DNA of 20,427 bases from Paramacrobiotus richtersi (Eukaryota > Tardigrada > Eutardigrada > Parachela > Macrobiotidae), in the NCBI GenBank assembly GCA_034698045.1, contig JAQGAU010001232.1, forward strand, positions 1 through 20,427, read 5' to 3'. This document shows positions 1-9,183 of the stretch, piece after piece (positions within the stretch are counted from its first letter, which is position 1; each line of letters begins with the position of its first letter). Made by a program: the position numbers and the translations under genes. The notes under the pieces were generated by a model, which was given only the letters and a program-made list of their open reading frames with translations, was not told where the DNA came from and made no database searches.

Positions 1-2528
1 TGGGAGTCGTACATCACCATCGAGGTGGACATTCACCCGCAGTACTACGGCAACATCATGGGGCCCAAGGGCGTGCGCGTCATGGATGTGTCGGATCAGT
101 ACGGGGTCCATATCAAGTTCCCAGAGCGCCGGGACAACCGCGGGGTCAATGGGAATGGGGAGCAGGGAGGGGTTGCGGCCCCCGAGGGCGGTGACGGCGA
201 GGAGGCCGGGGAGGTGGCGCCGCCGAAAGAGACGATCAGTATCACCGGGCGCCCGGAGGATTGTGAGGGCGCGAAACAAGCGCTGCTGGTAAGTGGGCGT
301 ATGGAAAGTAATTCACTTTCAGTATTTCTCCGAAAAATGTCTTAACAATAGAAAAATTATTAGAAAATCGGCAAGGAATATCAAAACACTTAAAGACAAT
401 TGTAAAAAATTAAATTGTTCTACATATTTATAAAAACAATTGATAAAATACGGAAAATAATTTATCAAGTGCAGCGAGGACGCTAAAGAGTGCTGGCCGT
501 AAAGAAAATACTTAATAACAATAATAAAAATAAAATACTAATACCAAAAAGTTCAGAAAAACAGACAAAAATGTTAGTAAATGCCAAGAATGTTTAGAAA
601 AATATAAGGACAATTTTAAAAATGGGGGAAGATATTTGGAAGTTTGGCGAAGATGCTGTAAGCGGTCCTGTTGGTGAATTGCCGCGTAGAAAGTAATCAA
701 AAAGTATTCCCGAAATTCATTAAAAAATTACATTAAATTGTAAAGAGTACAAACAATCAGGACAATCAGGAAAAAACATGAAAACAAGTAAAAAATGGAG
801 AAAATGTGTTAAAATTATTAACCAGTGATTGGTATGCGGTAGGATTTGGTGCCGGTCGTTGAGGAGATGTCCGTCCCCTTCGAGTTCCATAGCAGCATCA
901 TCGGCAAGCAAGGTGCCAGTATCCGTAAACTGATGGACGAATTCAAAGTCAACATCAACATCCCCAACCCCGACCAGCAGAGCGACATCATCAAGATCCG
1001 CGGCCTGCGGCGCAGCGTCGAGGAGGCAAAGGAGGGGCTGGCCGCCCGGGTGCAGGAGCTGGAGAAGCTCAAAGAAGAACGGGTACGAAACGGTTCATTT
1101 GGTTGCGTAAACAGCGTGTGTATGATGGATTGGTTGTAGGCGCTGCGCAACTTTAGCGTGGAGATGCGGATTGATCCCAAGTACCACTTCAAGCTGATTG
1201 GAGCGCGGGGCGTCGAGGTGAACAAGCTGCGACAGACTTATGAGGTGGAGTTTCAGTTCCCCCGCACCGGGGGGCCGGCCGAGGAGGCCGATAAGATCGT
1301 GCTGACCGGGCTGGAGGCGCAGGTGTATGCTGCGCGGGATAAGATCCAGTCCATCATCGATGACCTGGTAATGACGCTAAAAAGTTTAAATAAATTAAAA
1401 ATTAATAAATAATTTGATTAAATAAAAAGAAATTTTTTTATTATTTATTTATATTTTATTTTAAACCAAAAACTTAATTTCAGTTAGTTAATATTAAAAA
1501 AAATTTAAATTAATTGGAGTGATAATTCAGTAGCAATAATGATTGATCAGTATAAACTTTGAACAATTAGTTGTGAAAATCTGTTATTAAATTTTGTCTT
1601 TGTTTGGATGTTGAATGGTGTATGTAAGGTGTAACCGCCCTGATTTGGTTATAGAACAGCAAGACCACGCTGGATGTGCCGTTGGACAGCCGGATTCACG
1701 CCCGCATCATCGGCGGCAAGGGCGCCAACCTGAAACGCCTGATGGACCGCTTCAAGGTGGACATTCGCTTCCCGCGCCGTGAAGACGAGGACGTCAACAT
1801 GGTCTACATCACCGGGGACGAGGAGAACGTGGCCGACGCCGAGGCGGAGCTGAAGCGTCTGGAGGACCTTTACGTGAGTCTTTCTTGAGGAAACCGTATC
1901 GATTGACTGTTCAAAAAATAAAAACATGTATTTAAATCAGAATAAAATAATTTAAGTAAAAAATTTATTTCAACGATAATTTGAATAGAAAACGTATTTT
2001 ATTTTTTATTGTTAATTTTTATTTCGGTGTTCAGTGAATTTTTTTTATAATTAAATAATAATGTACATAATAATTCTTACCGTAATTTGCTCTTGACATT
2101 TGCGGAATTCATGAGAATACAGAAATAATTCAGATGATATTTTGTTATTTTAATTTTTAATTAATTCTATTTTCAAAGAAAACGGACTGGTTAAAAAATG
2201 AAAAAAATTCATCTGAAATAATAAAAAATAGATATTTGATTGTTATTTGGTAAAAAACCGAGAGTCTAACGGGGGTGTCTGATTGCAGTTGGACGACGTG
2301 GTGGAGAACGAGGGACTGCGAGCGTACCACGCCCCCGCGGGTGCCGCCCGCGGACAAGAAGGCGGCCGGGTCAACGGTGCCGGGTTCGTGGTGAAGGGCG
2401 CCCCCTGGGAGCACAACCTGGAGGAGTTCCCCAGTCTGGCCAACAACGGGACGACTGCCGCCCCCGCGGGGCCCGTCAACCCGCCGCCCAGCAGCACCGG
2501 CAGCTCGCGTTGGGGCCAGCCGCGCTGA
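1..2528 (+). CDS. HDLBP: Vigilin (HDLBP/Scp160 family), C-terminal part; five exons, 5' end outside window
   Basis: Vigilin is a multi-KH RNA-binding protein acting in the cytoplasm and at the ER on mRNA and tRNA. Exons read as 1-288, 843-1082, 1140-1367, 1655-1873 and 2289-2528, all joined in phase 0 at GT...AG sites, giving 404 residues and a TGA stop at 2526-2528. Four KH domains are visible, each with its GxxG loop: GPKG in exon 1, GKQG in exon 2, GARG in exon 3, GGKG in exon 4. They correspond to the last four KH domains of animal vigilins. The first carries a Gly/Glu-rich insert of about 30 residues in its variable loop, and human vigilin has a comparable insert there. The last exon encodes the conserved tail, with GFVVKGAPW, EEFPSL and a terminal RWGQPR resembling the GFVVRDAPW / EEFPSF / WGPKR tail of vertebrate vigilin. 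Upstream exons lie off the left edge. Confidence 0.95.
289..842 (+). other. Vigilin intron, 554 nt, AT-rich
   Basis: It runs from the GTAAGT donor at 289 to the AG at 841-842. It is strongly A-rich with loosely repeated A-tracts, for example similar 18-19-nt stretches near 392-410 and 606-624. I see no gene, RNA or clear element in it. Confidence 0.8.
1368..1654 (+). other. Vigilin intron, 287 nt, very AT-rich
   Basis: The donor GTAATG is at 1368 and the acceptor AG at 1653-1654. The interior is nearly all A and T with long T-runs around 1430-1460. Nothing else is recognisable. Confidence 0.75.
1874..2288 (+). other. Vigilin intron, 415 nt, AT-rich
   Basis: The donor GTGAGT is at 1874 and the acceptor TTGCAG ends at 2288. 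The content is AT-rich with no recognisable embedded feature. Confidence 0.75.
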
Positions 2529-2604
2529 GGCTGAGCGCCCCCTCTGCCGTCCGCATGTGTCTTTTCAATCGTCGTGTGTGTGTGTTCACTGCTGTTTTCA
2601 TCTA

Positions 2605-2976
2605 CCGTCAACTGGGAAATGTCTGCGTTGCGCAGCGTTTCTGTTTAGTGTGCCTTGATGTTGCGTTGACTGGACAATGTGTGGCTGTGTTTTAACCGTT
2701 GGATAGATTAAATTAACACCCGGATTTTTGATTATTTCACTGGATATTTGGAATAAAACTTATTGATTGAATGCTTGGTGTACTGTAATTACCCGTTGAA
2801 TACAAACATGTACAGATTAAATATATTTAATACACCACTGGTCATCACAGCAGACAAACATCATCCGGGATTTACGAAATTCACCGCGACAAAATCCCGG
2901 AAAACTAGCTAAGTCTGACCAAACATACTGATTAATTGTCTAATACAAAACCATTCCAAAACGAAACCGTTAAGAA
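2605..2976 (+). repeat. Direct repeat copy A (vigilin 3' UTR and downstream), partner of 5522-5919
   Basis: It starts 77 nt after the vigilin stop, at CCGTCAAC, and ends at GTTAAGAA. It aligns along its length with 5522-5919 on the same strand at roughly four-fifths identity by eye, with small indels. Shared landmarks in order are TGCGTTGCGCAGCGTTTCTG, TTTTAACCGTTGGAT, TATTTGGAATAAAACT, ACCCGTTGAATACAAACAT and CCATTCCAAAACGA. Because this copy is the vigilin 3' UTR, it is the probable source. Copy M lies between the two copies. Confidence 0.88.
2752..2757 (+). promoter_or_regulatory. Vigilin polyadenylation signal (AATAAA)
   Basis: An AATAAA lies 224 nt after the vigilin stop codon, in the expected orientation and in an AT-rich context. 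The same hexamer sits at the equivalent place in the second repeat copy (5676-5681), where no gene precedes it. Confidence 0.55.
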
Positions 2977-3049
2977 ACAACCGGAAAAACACAGTTAGAA
3001 GCGCCTATCACATCGGAACAGGAAACAGCGACAATCGGGCGGACGGCGA

Positions 3050-5184
3050 CTAATGATAGGGCAGGTTGTGGAAGTGGTTGGGGGCGGCGGTCATGGTGTG
3101 GTGCAGAGCGTAGGCGCACAACGGGGACACGCGGGCCACGTCCAGATCGGCCAGATTCGCCTCCGTCCATTTGTGCTGGCTGTAGGCGGCGCCCGGGCGC
3201 GGGTCGCCCGCGGCGAAGTGGCGCAGGTCCTACAACAGGCGACTACACATCGATCCAAGTACAACAGTCAGCTGCAACACTGGTCATTACCTCCACAATT
3301 TCCTCACGATCCTCGGACTGCTCCAGCACGGCGCGGGCCACCCACTGGGCGATGGGTTGGCGGTCGACCGGTGGCACGCCGTGCTCCACCGCCTGCCAGA
3401 TCTCCTCCGCGGCGGATCCGACCTGGACGGCGCCCGTCACGGCCACCCAGCCCAGCTCACTGCTCAAGGTGCACTTCTTCAGCAGCAACTTGTCCACCAG
3501 TCGCTTCGCCGCCTGCAAATGCCTGGCCATCTCCTCCACTTCGCCGGCGAAATACGACTCCTGCGGCAGGATTTGGCAGTTGGCTGCCAGCAGCGTCAGC
3601 GGGGGCCGCTCCACCCGCCCCAGGCGGTCCGCGGTCTGCAGCAGCTCCAGGGCCGCGGGGATGGCGTAGGGCGAGTCTTCCTTCTGGTAGTCGGCCAGGA
3701 GGATGCGGCGCACATAGGGCGTGATGCAGTGCAGGATGGAGGCCGTGAGGAGGTACTGCCAGGGGTGGGCGCGGTGGCGACACGGGCCACACAGCTGGTC
3801 ACGGTCACTGCGCCCGTGGCACATGGGGAAGCGGATCAGGACGTCGGTGAAGAGGGCCGGCTGTCTGATGATGGCGTTGAAGGTGGTGCAGACACGGCGG
3901 TACTGGCAACGCTGCAAACTGGTGCAGTACTGCAGCACTTGACCCAAGAGGTCCTGCCCGATATGTAACAGGCGCCCGCCCCACGCCGGCTGGGTGATGG
4001 TGGCGTTGAAGGTGGTGCAGACCCGGCGCAGCTGCAGGCGCTGCAGACGGCTGGTGTACCGTAGCACCTCCCCGAGGAGGTGCTGCCCGATGTGCAGCAG
4101 GCGCCCGCCCCACACGGCCGTCTCCGCTCCGAACGGAGGACTGCATGGCCCGCGGCAGCCGCGCCATCCATTGCGCCGCGGATCATACGCCAGGTACCTA
4201 GCGTTCTCAGCCGCCCATTCAGCCCCCGTATCACCATGAATCGCCTGCACCTGTAACAAGGTTTGTGTAGGCGCTTCGGTATAGACCGTATGGATGGTAA
4301 CCCATATTATATTAACCGTATTGCTCGTGGCCTGGTGGTCAGACGTCTGGCTCTAAGATCGTTAGCGTGGCTTCGATTCCCACCTTGACTAACTTTTATC
4401 TGAATTCCCAATTCAAACAACAACCAAAAAAATTATAAAATTCAGAAATTTCAAATAGCCAGTGAAGTTTCTTCTAAAGAGTTTGGCTACTGCAGTGTTA
4501 TAATAATAATAACGTACCATGGAGTAATACCTCCAAGGGGTGCTGGTGGCCAGCTGCAGGTACTCCAGTAGATAGCCGCCCGTTGGGCGTTTGACGAGCT
4601 GCAGGGGGAGGGTCGGGGAACGAGCACCGTAGCGGTCCATGGCCCACTTGAGACCCTTGACGATCTGGACCCCCGAGGACTGGAACCGCGGCATCGCGAC
4701 GCTCCGCTGCGCAAAGTAGCCAGGGGGGAGAGCGCGGGCGCGCCGCTGCCCCGGGTTGAGCGACCAGCGCATCTTATGGCCCGCCACCATCACCCGCATC
4801 TTATGGCTCGGTCGGCACGCCGCGCCACTCCACCGCCACCAGCGCCAGACCGCTGTTCGCCCACACATCCACACGACGGGCCAGCAAGCGGGCCGGGTGC
4901 CAGATCCACGGACCCTGGGCCGTCTCGCGCACCAGCACCTCCATGGCGTCCTCCGCGGGCATGGGATCGTCCACGGGTATCTCCCAGAGGGGATCTGGGT
5001 CCCGGAGCGTGTACACCCGTCCGTACTCCACCTGCACCGCCTCCTTCCCCGGCTGCAAAAAGTCCACCACGACGCCAGTGGGATGGATGTCGACGACGGT
5101 CCCCAGCTGGAGGCGCCCGTCCTCCCGCTGCCACTCCACTGTTCTCCAGTCATCGAGATACAGTTTACAAGGATGATGGAACAT
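3050..5184 (-). CDS. Barrel-repeat + F-box-like family protein, copy M (F-box segment duplicated)
   Basis: Not a named gene to me; the model rests on the two paralogues at 10459 and 13338. Exons on the minus strand: 5184-4819 (or slightly further), 4772-4518, 4250-3291 and 3229-3050, about 586 residues. The start is the ATG at 5184, matching the MFHII/MFRII starts of the paralogues. N-terminal residues form two similar blocks: LGTVVDIHPTGVVVDF...VEYG and VLVRE...PWIWHPARLL...LVAVEW, a Tudor/Agenet-like pattern (inference). The third exon carries two successive F-box-like segments ending LRRVCTTFN and YRRVCTTFN. The last exon (TEANLADLDVARVSPL) matches the last exon of both paralogues. Introns 4517-4251 (GTACGT...ACAG) and 3290-3230 are phase 0. 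Odd point: near 4801-4818 the frame changes, so either a 46-nt intron (4818-4773) is spliced or one base is inserted; the paralogues have no intron there. The start and last exon are firm, the join is not. Confidence 0.72.
3859..4116 (-). repeat. Tandem 129-bp in-frame duplication of the F-box-like segment
   Basis: Two adjacent units, 3859-3987 and 3988-4116, each 129 bp (43 codons), lie inside the third exon of copy M. On the minus strand each unit begins WGGRLLHIGQ and ends with FNATITQPA or FNAIIRQPA. The units differ at several codons, so the duplication is not brand new, and both keep the reading frame open. The paralogues have a single segment here. Confidence 0.9.
4321..4390 (+). repeat. 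tRNA-derived sequence (pseudo-tRNA or SINE head) inside an intron of copy M
   Basis: It has an A-box-like TGGCCTGGTGG at 4328-4338 and a B-box-like GCTTCGATTCC at 4370-4380, spaced as in a tRNA gene. Four of five T-stem pairs form (4367-4370 with 4380-4383). The acceptor arms (4321-4327 and 4384-4390) do not pair, and I cannot build a proper anticodon stem, so a working tRNA is unlikely. It lies antisense within the 267-nt intron 4251-4517. Confidence 0.5.
4768..4806 (-). repeat. 27-bp-period direct repeat at the frame break of copy M
   Basis: The 12-mer CCATAAGATGCG occurs on the minus strand at 4806-4795 and again at 4779-4768. It carries a TAA in the upstream frame in both copies. The repeat sits where the reading frame of copy M changes, and the second copy supplies the AG of the possible 46-nt intron (4818-4773). 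Confidence 0.8.
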
Positions 5185-5521
5185 TCTCAGCATATACCAA
5201 TTTCACCACCTGTCAGACTGATTGATCAGTGGCACTATTAATTAGAAATCAGACTTCTTCTTTCTCCAAATGAACATACCAATCAGCCAAAACCACAACA
5301 AGACCACAATCTGCCAGACCGCGCAATGCGTACGGTCTACGCATTGCGCTGCCCACAGGCCACGCATCCGTATCCGTATCGCCCTTGCGTTCCAGTGGGC
5401 GCGCCAAACACGTACGTATACGTCAAGCACGTATATGCAACTACGGCTTAAGGCGTGTTCGCAAATCATGAATCCGTGACTTACTGGTTGTGTACCGGTA
5501 ATTGTATGGACGGACATAGGG
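5185..5521. other. 5' flank of copy M, with a 29-bp palindrome
   Basis: This 337-bp stretch lies upstream of the minus-strand start at 5184. Apart from the palindrome at 5321-5349 it contains ACGTA-rich sequence around 5410-5440. A minus-strand open frame at 5242-5517 has no support beyond being open. I do not see a clear TATA box. Confidence 0.6.
5321..5349. repeat. Perfect 12-bp inverted repeat with 5-nt loop
   Basis: GCGCAATGCGTA (5321-5332) is the exact reverse complement of TACGCATTGCGC (5338-5349), separated by CGGTC. It lies about 140 bp upstream of the copy M start codon. It could be a binding site for a dimeric factor or a small stem-loop. The function is unknown. Confidence 0.85.
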
Positions 5522-5919
5522 CCGTCAACGGGGAAATGTTTGCGTTGCGCAGCGTTTCTGTTTTTGTGCCTTGATGTTGCGTTAACGGGACAATAATGTG
5601 TGGCTTTGTTTTAACCGTTGGATTGTTTAATAAATTAACACCCGCATTTGATTACTTATTTCACTGGATATTTGGAATAAAACTGATCAACTAAATGTTT
5701 GGTATGCTGTATTTACCCGTTGAATACAAACATATACAAGTACAGATCAAATAATTATGTTTAATACACCTTCTGGTCATCACAACAGACACAAACTGAT
5801 ATCATCAGGGATTAACTGAACTCACCGCGATAAAACTCACGAAAAAGGAGGCGACTGTAACCGAACATGCTCATAAACTCTGTAATACAAAAACCATTCC
5901 AAAACGAGATCGTTAAGAA
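5522..5919 (+). repeat. Direct repeat copy B (duplicate of the vigilin 3' UTR without vigilin coding sequence)
   Basis: It is the partner of 2605-2976 in the same orientation, slightly longer through small insertions. It includes a copy of the AATAAA at 5676-5681. No vigilin coding sequence precedes it: upstream is the 5' flank of copy M. It is best read as a segmental duplicate of the vigilin 3' flank. Confidence 0.88.
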
Positions 5920-6504
5920 GATGACGGACATTAATAGAATAGCTGAAATGGATCAAAATAATCAATATAATAATCTACGGATTACTGTTACTGTAGCAAA
6001 GTGATAAATAAGCGAGACTTGAGATGTGTCGTGTGTGGCTAACTTCAGTAATTTGTAAGGTTACGGGATAGTGCGCTCTGCTGAAATAGAAGTAGTGACC
6101 TTGATGCTGACCGAACTATACGCATACACTGCCACGCTGCCATACAGTGCAGTTAACTGGTGCAAACTCTGTGGCTTGTTAGTAAGTGTTCCGATTGTTG
6201 ACCATACTTTTCACGCCTAATTAATCAAGCTCAACGTGCTCTTTCTCTACAGGTACATCTTTAGAGCACAAGAAGCAGTATACGTAGTGATTAACACATG
6301 ACAAAGTCAATGTCATTGCCACGTATGGATGTGTATTCTCCATTCCGTTTCATTTGTCTGTATTCTTATGGATAGACAATAGCCGAACAAAGATTTTTAT
6401 TACTATTGTGTCGGATATATATATTTGCTCAATAGAATCATATTTTTATACTGATGGAATTGACGAAGTGCGAGTGTTAAAGCGGAAAGGTCACGCGTTG
6501 GGGA
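5920..6504. other. Intergenic stretch upstream of the GT31 gene
   Basis: No coding sequence is recognisable between repeat copy B and the ATG at 6505. The only candidate signal is an alternating TATATATAT run at 6416-6424. Confidence 0.5.
6416..6424 (+). promoter_or_regulatory. Possible TATA element of the GT31 gene
   Basis: TATATATAT lies 81-89 nt upstream of the ATG at 6505. Position and composition would suit a TATA box with a short leader, but such runs are common in AT-rich DNA and no initiator is evident. Confidence 0.25.
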
Positions 6505-9183
6505 ATGCTGTCCCGGCAGCCGCTGGTCAAGCCGGCGCCCTTCCAGCTGCGGGGGCCCTTTATGGCGCGGGTCTGGCTGCTGGTGGCCGTCACCATTGTC
6601 GGCATCCAGATGATCTTTGTCGTTAATCTCATTGTCAAGAAGGACAACCTCGATCTCCTTGTCAACGGTGCACAGCCGGTGGAAGCAGAAACCACGCCCC
6701 TTCCTATTCTGCGGCGATGGGAAGAGGTGAACCGAGAGGACGATGAAGAGGAAAGCGTGCGTCGACGCTATTCTCATCATGAAGATAAAAGGTATATTAT
6801 GCTGTTAGGTGTACGTTAAAGAGTGCAGTAATCGGAGTACGTACTGTGCAGAGACGATGAATCACCGCAAGTGGATAAATCTGCTGTGAAAACAAAATCC
6901 CAACCCGATTTTAATGCCAACCACATCATCCCCCCGGTGACGGTAACCCCACCGCCCAGCGGCAACAGCCACATCTTCGACACGCTCCAGTCCCTGGTCA
7001 TGAACTCCTTCCAGCGCAACGGCACCCCGGGCGGCGGCCACTCCGCACTGCAACTCAACCAGCTGCTGCCTCTCGTCGCCATGCTGCCCGCCCTGGGCGG
7101 GCCCAGTATGGACGTGCTGGCCAAGCTGGACTGGCGGATGTACACCCCCCTCGTGGAGAAGTTACAGACGTTCACTGAGTTTTGCTCGGGAGTTTTCGCC
7201 CGCACGGTGGCTGAGATGAAGACTCGATACCCGGAGAAGGCCCAGTTGCCCGCGTTTGTGAGTGCCGTGGCGATGAAGAGCTTCTTCCGGATCTTTGCAC
7301 TGGAAGAGACACAGGATACGTTTCTGCAGTTGCTGGATGAGACGGCTGGTCTGTTAGACGCCCTAGGCATGACCAATCTAGTTACCGGTAAATTCACGAA
7401 ATTAACCGAATAATTTGTGAATTTCGGACTGTTTCTCTCTATTTAACTGGTAATTTATTTTTTAACCATTATTTTTCTATTAGTCTGATAACAGCTTTAC
7501 GCTAAATTTTATTGTTATTTTTATCTCAATTGTTTTTGGAATATGTGGTTCATATAATTATAATTAAACAAACAGTTTAGTTTAATTTGGCCGATTATTA
7601 GTGAATCTACTGCATGAATGTGTAGATTTATTGAGCGGACATTTATACGAGAAGATGCTGAGCACGGGCGGCGGTCAGGCGGTTACAGCATCCGGTATGT
7701 CCGGCGGATTGGCCGCCATTTTCATGTCGGCGGCGCATCATTCCCTCGCGTCGACAACCAGTACAACGGCGGCTTCCAACGCCGGCAAGGATTATCCCGA
7801 TCAGGACAGCGAAGGGGACGATGTGGACAATGCGCCGGCGTTTGTTTCCAACGAGCAGGTATTGTGTTACATGTTATGCTGTACATTACACATGGTAATT
7901 ATACGGGCGTATTATGCAGTTCGAAGGGATCATGGAGCTGTACGACAGCATGTTCCGTGACGATGAATCCCGCAACGCCACCTCTGCCCAACTAGAACTC
8001 GCCGGGCGCGTCTTCCTCCAAGCCTGGTACGAATCGATGCGGCGGTACGGGCGGGAACGCGGCAAGCTCATCGGCAAGCCCTTCACGCCCGCCGACTTCG
8101 CCAACTACATGGAGGCCATCGAGGTGCCCTTCTCCAACATCATCGACTTTGCCTACCCCCTCCAGACCCCCTGCCCCACCGACACCCCGGTGACCCTGGT
8201 GGCCGTGGTGTCCCGAGCCCGGAACGCGGATCTACGTAACGCTATAAGGCAGACGTGGGGGCGGGTTGGGAAAGGGGTGAAGGTGGTGTTTGTCATGAGC
8301 GACCGGCCGGAGCAGCGGGTGGCGGTGAAAGAGGAGAGTGGGATGTATGGGGATGTGGTGACGGTGGATGTGCCCGAGACGTATGAGTATGTGATGCGAA
8401 GGACACTGGCAGTGTTGGACTGGGCGACGCGGTACTGTACAGCGGCGGCGTATATCTTCAAGACAACGGATCATGTCTACCTCAACACAAGTCTGCTGAT
8501 GGACCAGGTACGTGTTCACATAGCACTACAACACTATATAAAATTATATCCACAAACATACACACATCGACATCAGACATGTACTATACGACTATGTATG
8601 AACGTGTACCACGTGTATATCGGACATACACATATACGTATGTAATACGTATATCAAGCATTGTATATACGCGTACACATCGGTGATTTTTGGTTTTTGT
8701 GTATATCAGGTAGAATTTGCCCGGAAAGCGGCCGTCGCCGATTCGCAAAAAGACCCGGTACAACTCGTAGGCAACCTGGTCACCAGCGCCCCGGCGCAGC
8801 GCAACCCCCTCCGCCTGACCCACCTCTTCTACGACGAGTACCCCTTCGACACCCTCCCGGCCCACCTGTCCGGCTTCGGGTACCTGGTGAGCCTCGAGTA
8901 CGCCAAGCAGGCCATCGCCGTCGCCAACGACTTCCCCCTGATGCGCACCGACGACCTCGCCGTTACCGGCATCCTCGCCGCCAAACTCAAGGTCACGCCC
9001 CACCATTTCCAGAACGGGCAGACGGTGGTGACGCTCACGGCCGCCCAGTTGAATCAGGAGAAAGAGGGGTTAAGGAAAGTGTTGTGTGAAGCGAAAGTGA
9101 ATACTCTCGCGTTTGGGGAGCAGTTAAGCGCACTGGAGATGCTCATGGTACATTCTGTGCTGTCGGCATGCAGTGTGCGGTAG
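6505..9183 (+). CDS. GT31-family (beta-1,3-galactosyltransferase-like) type II membrane protein with an extended stem
   Basis: Likely a Golgi glycosyltransferase of family GT31, which adds sugars in beta-1,3 linkage from UDP-sugars. Exons: 6505-6791, 6852-7387, 7602-7858, 7920-8507 and 8710-9183; all introns are GT...AG, the phases agree and the sum is 713 residues. A membrane anchor follows a short basic N-terminus (ARVWLLVAVTIVGIQMIFVV, about residues 21-40), as in type II Golgi enzymes. The GT31 domain starts near residue 451: RNAIRQTWG (466-474, the family's RxxIRxTWG), YGDVVTVDVPETYEYVMRRT, KTTDHVYLN (541-549), YPFDTLPAHLSGFGYLVS (about 600-617) and a late TDD near 636-638. Odd points: the usual KTDDD is KTTDH, so two of the three metal/UDP-site acidic residues are replaced; and about 400 residues of unrecognised, partly helical sequence separate anchor and catalytic domain. 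There is a sequon NAT at 379. It could be an active enzyme with divergent specificity or an inactive relative. Confidence 0.85.

Noticed and set aside
818..1225. Minus-strand open frame of 135 codons opposite vigilin exons
   Set aside because: It is a shadow of the KH-domain exons and crosses a real intron.
4321..4390. Functional tRNA gene
   Set aside because: Acceptor arms do not pair, one T-stem pair is missing, and no sound anticodon stem can be drawn.
4776..5225. Long plus-strand Pro/Arg-rich open frame opposite copy M
   Set aside because: It lies antisense to the first exon of copy M, whose frame is supported by two paralogues. The Pro/Arg bias is what the complement of GC-rich coding sequence gives.
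5242..5517. Minus-strand open frame with a hydrophobic end, upstream of copy M
   Set aside because: It covers the palindrome and the copy M promoter region, has no family resemblance, and its hydrophobic stretch can arise by chance.
2605..5919. LTR retrotransposon or composite element with 2605-2976 and 5522-5919 as LTRs
   Set aside because: The repeats lack TG...CA ends, no gag/pol or primer-binding site lies between them, and the first copy is simply the vigilin 3' UTR.
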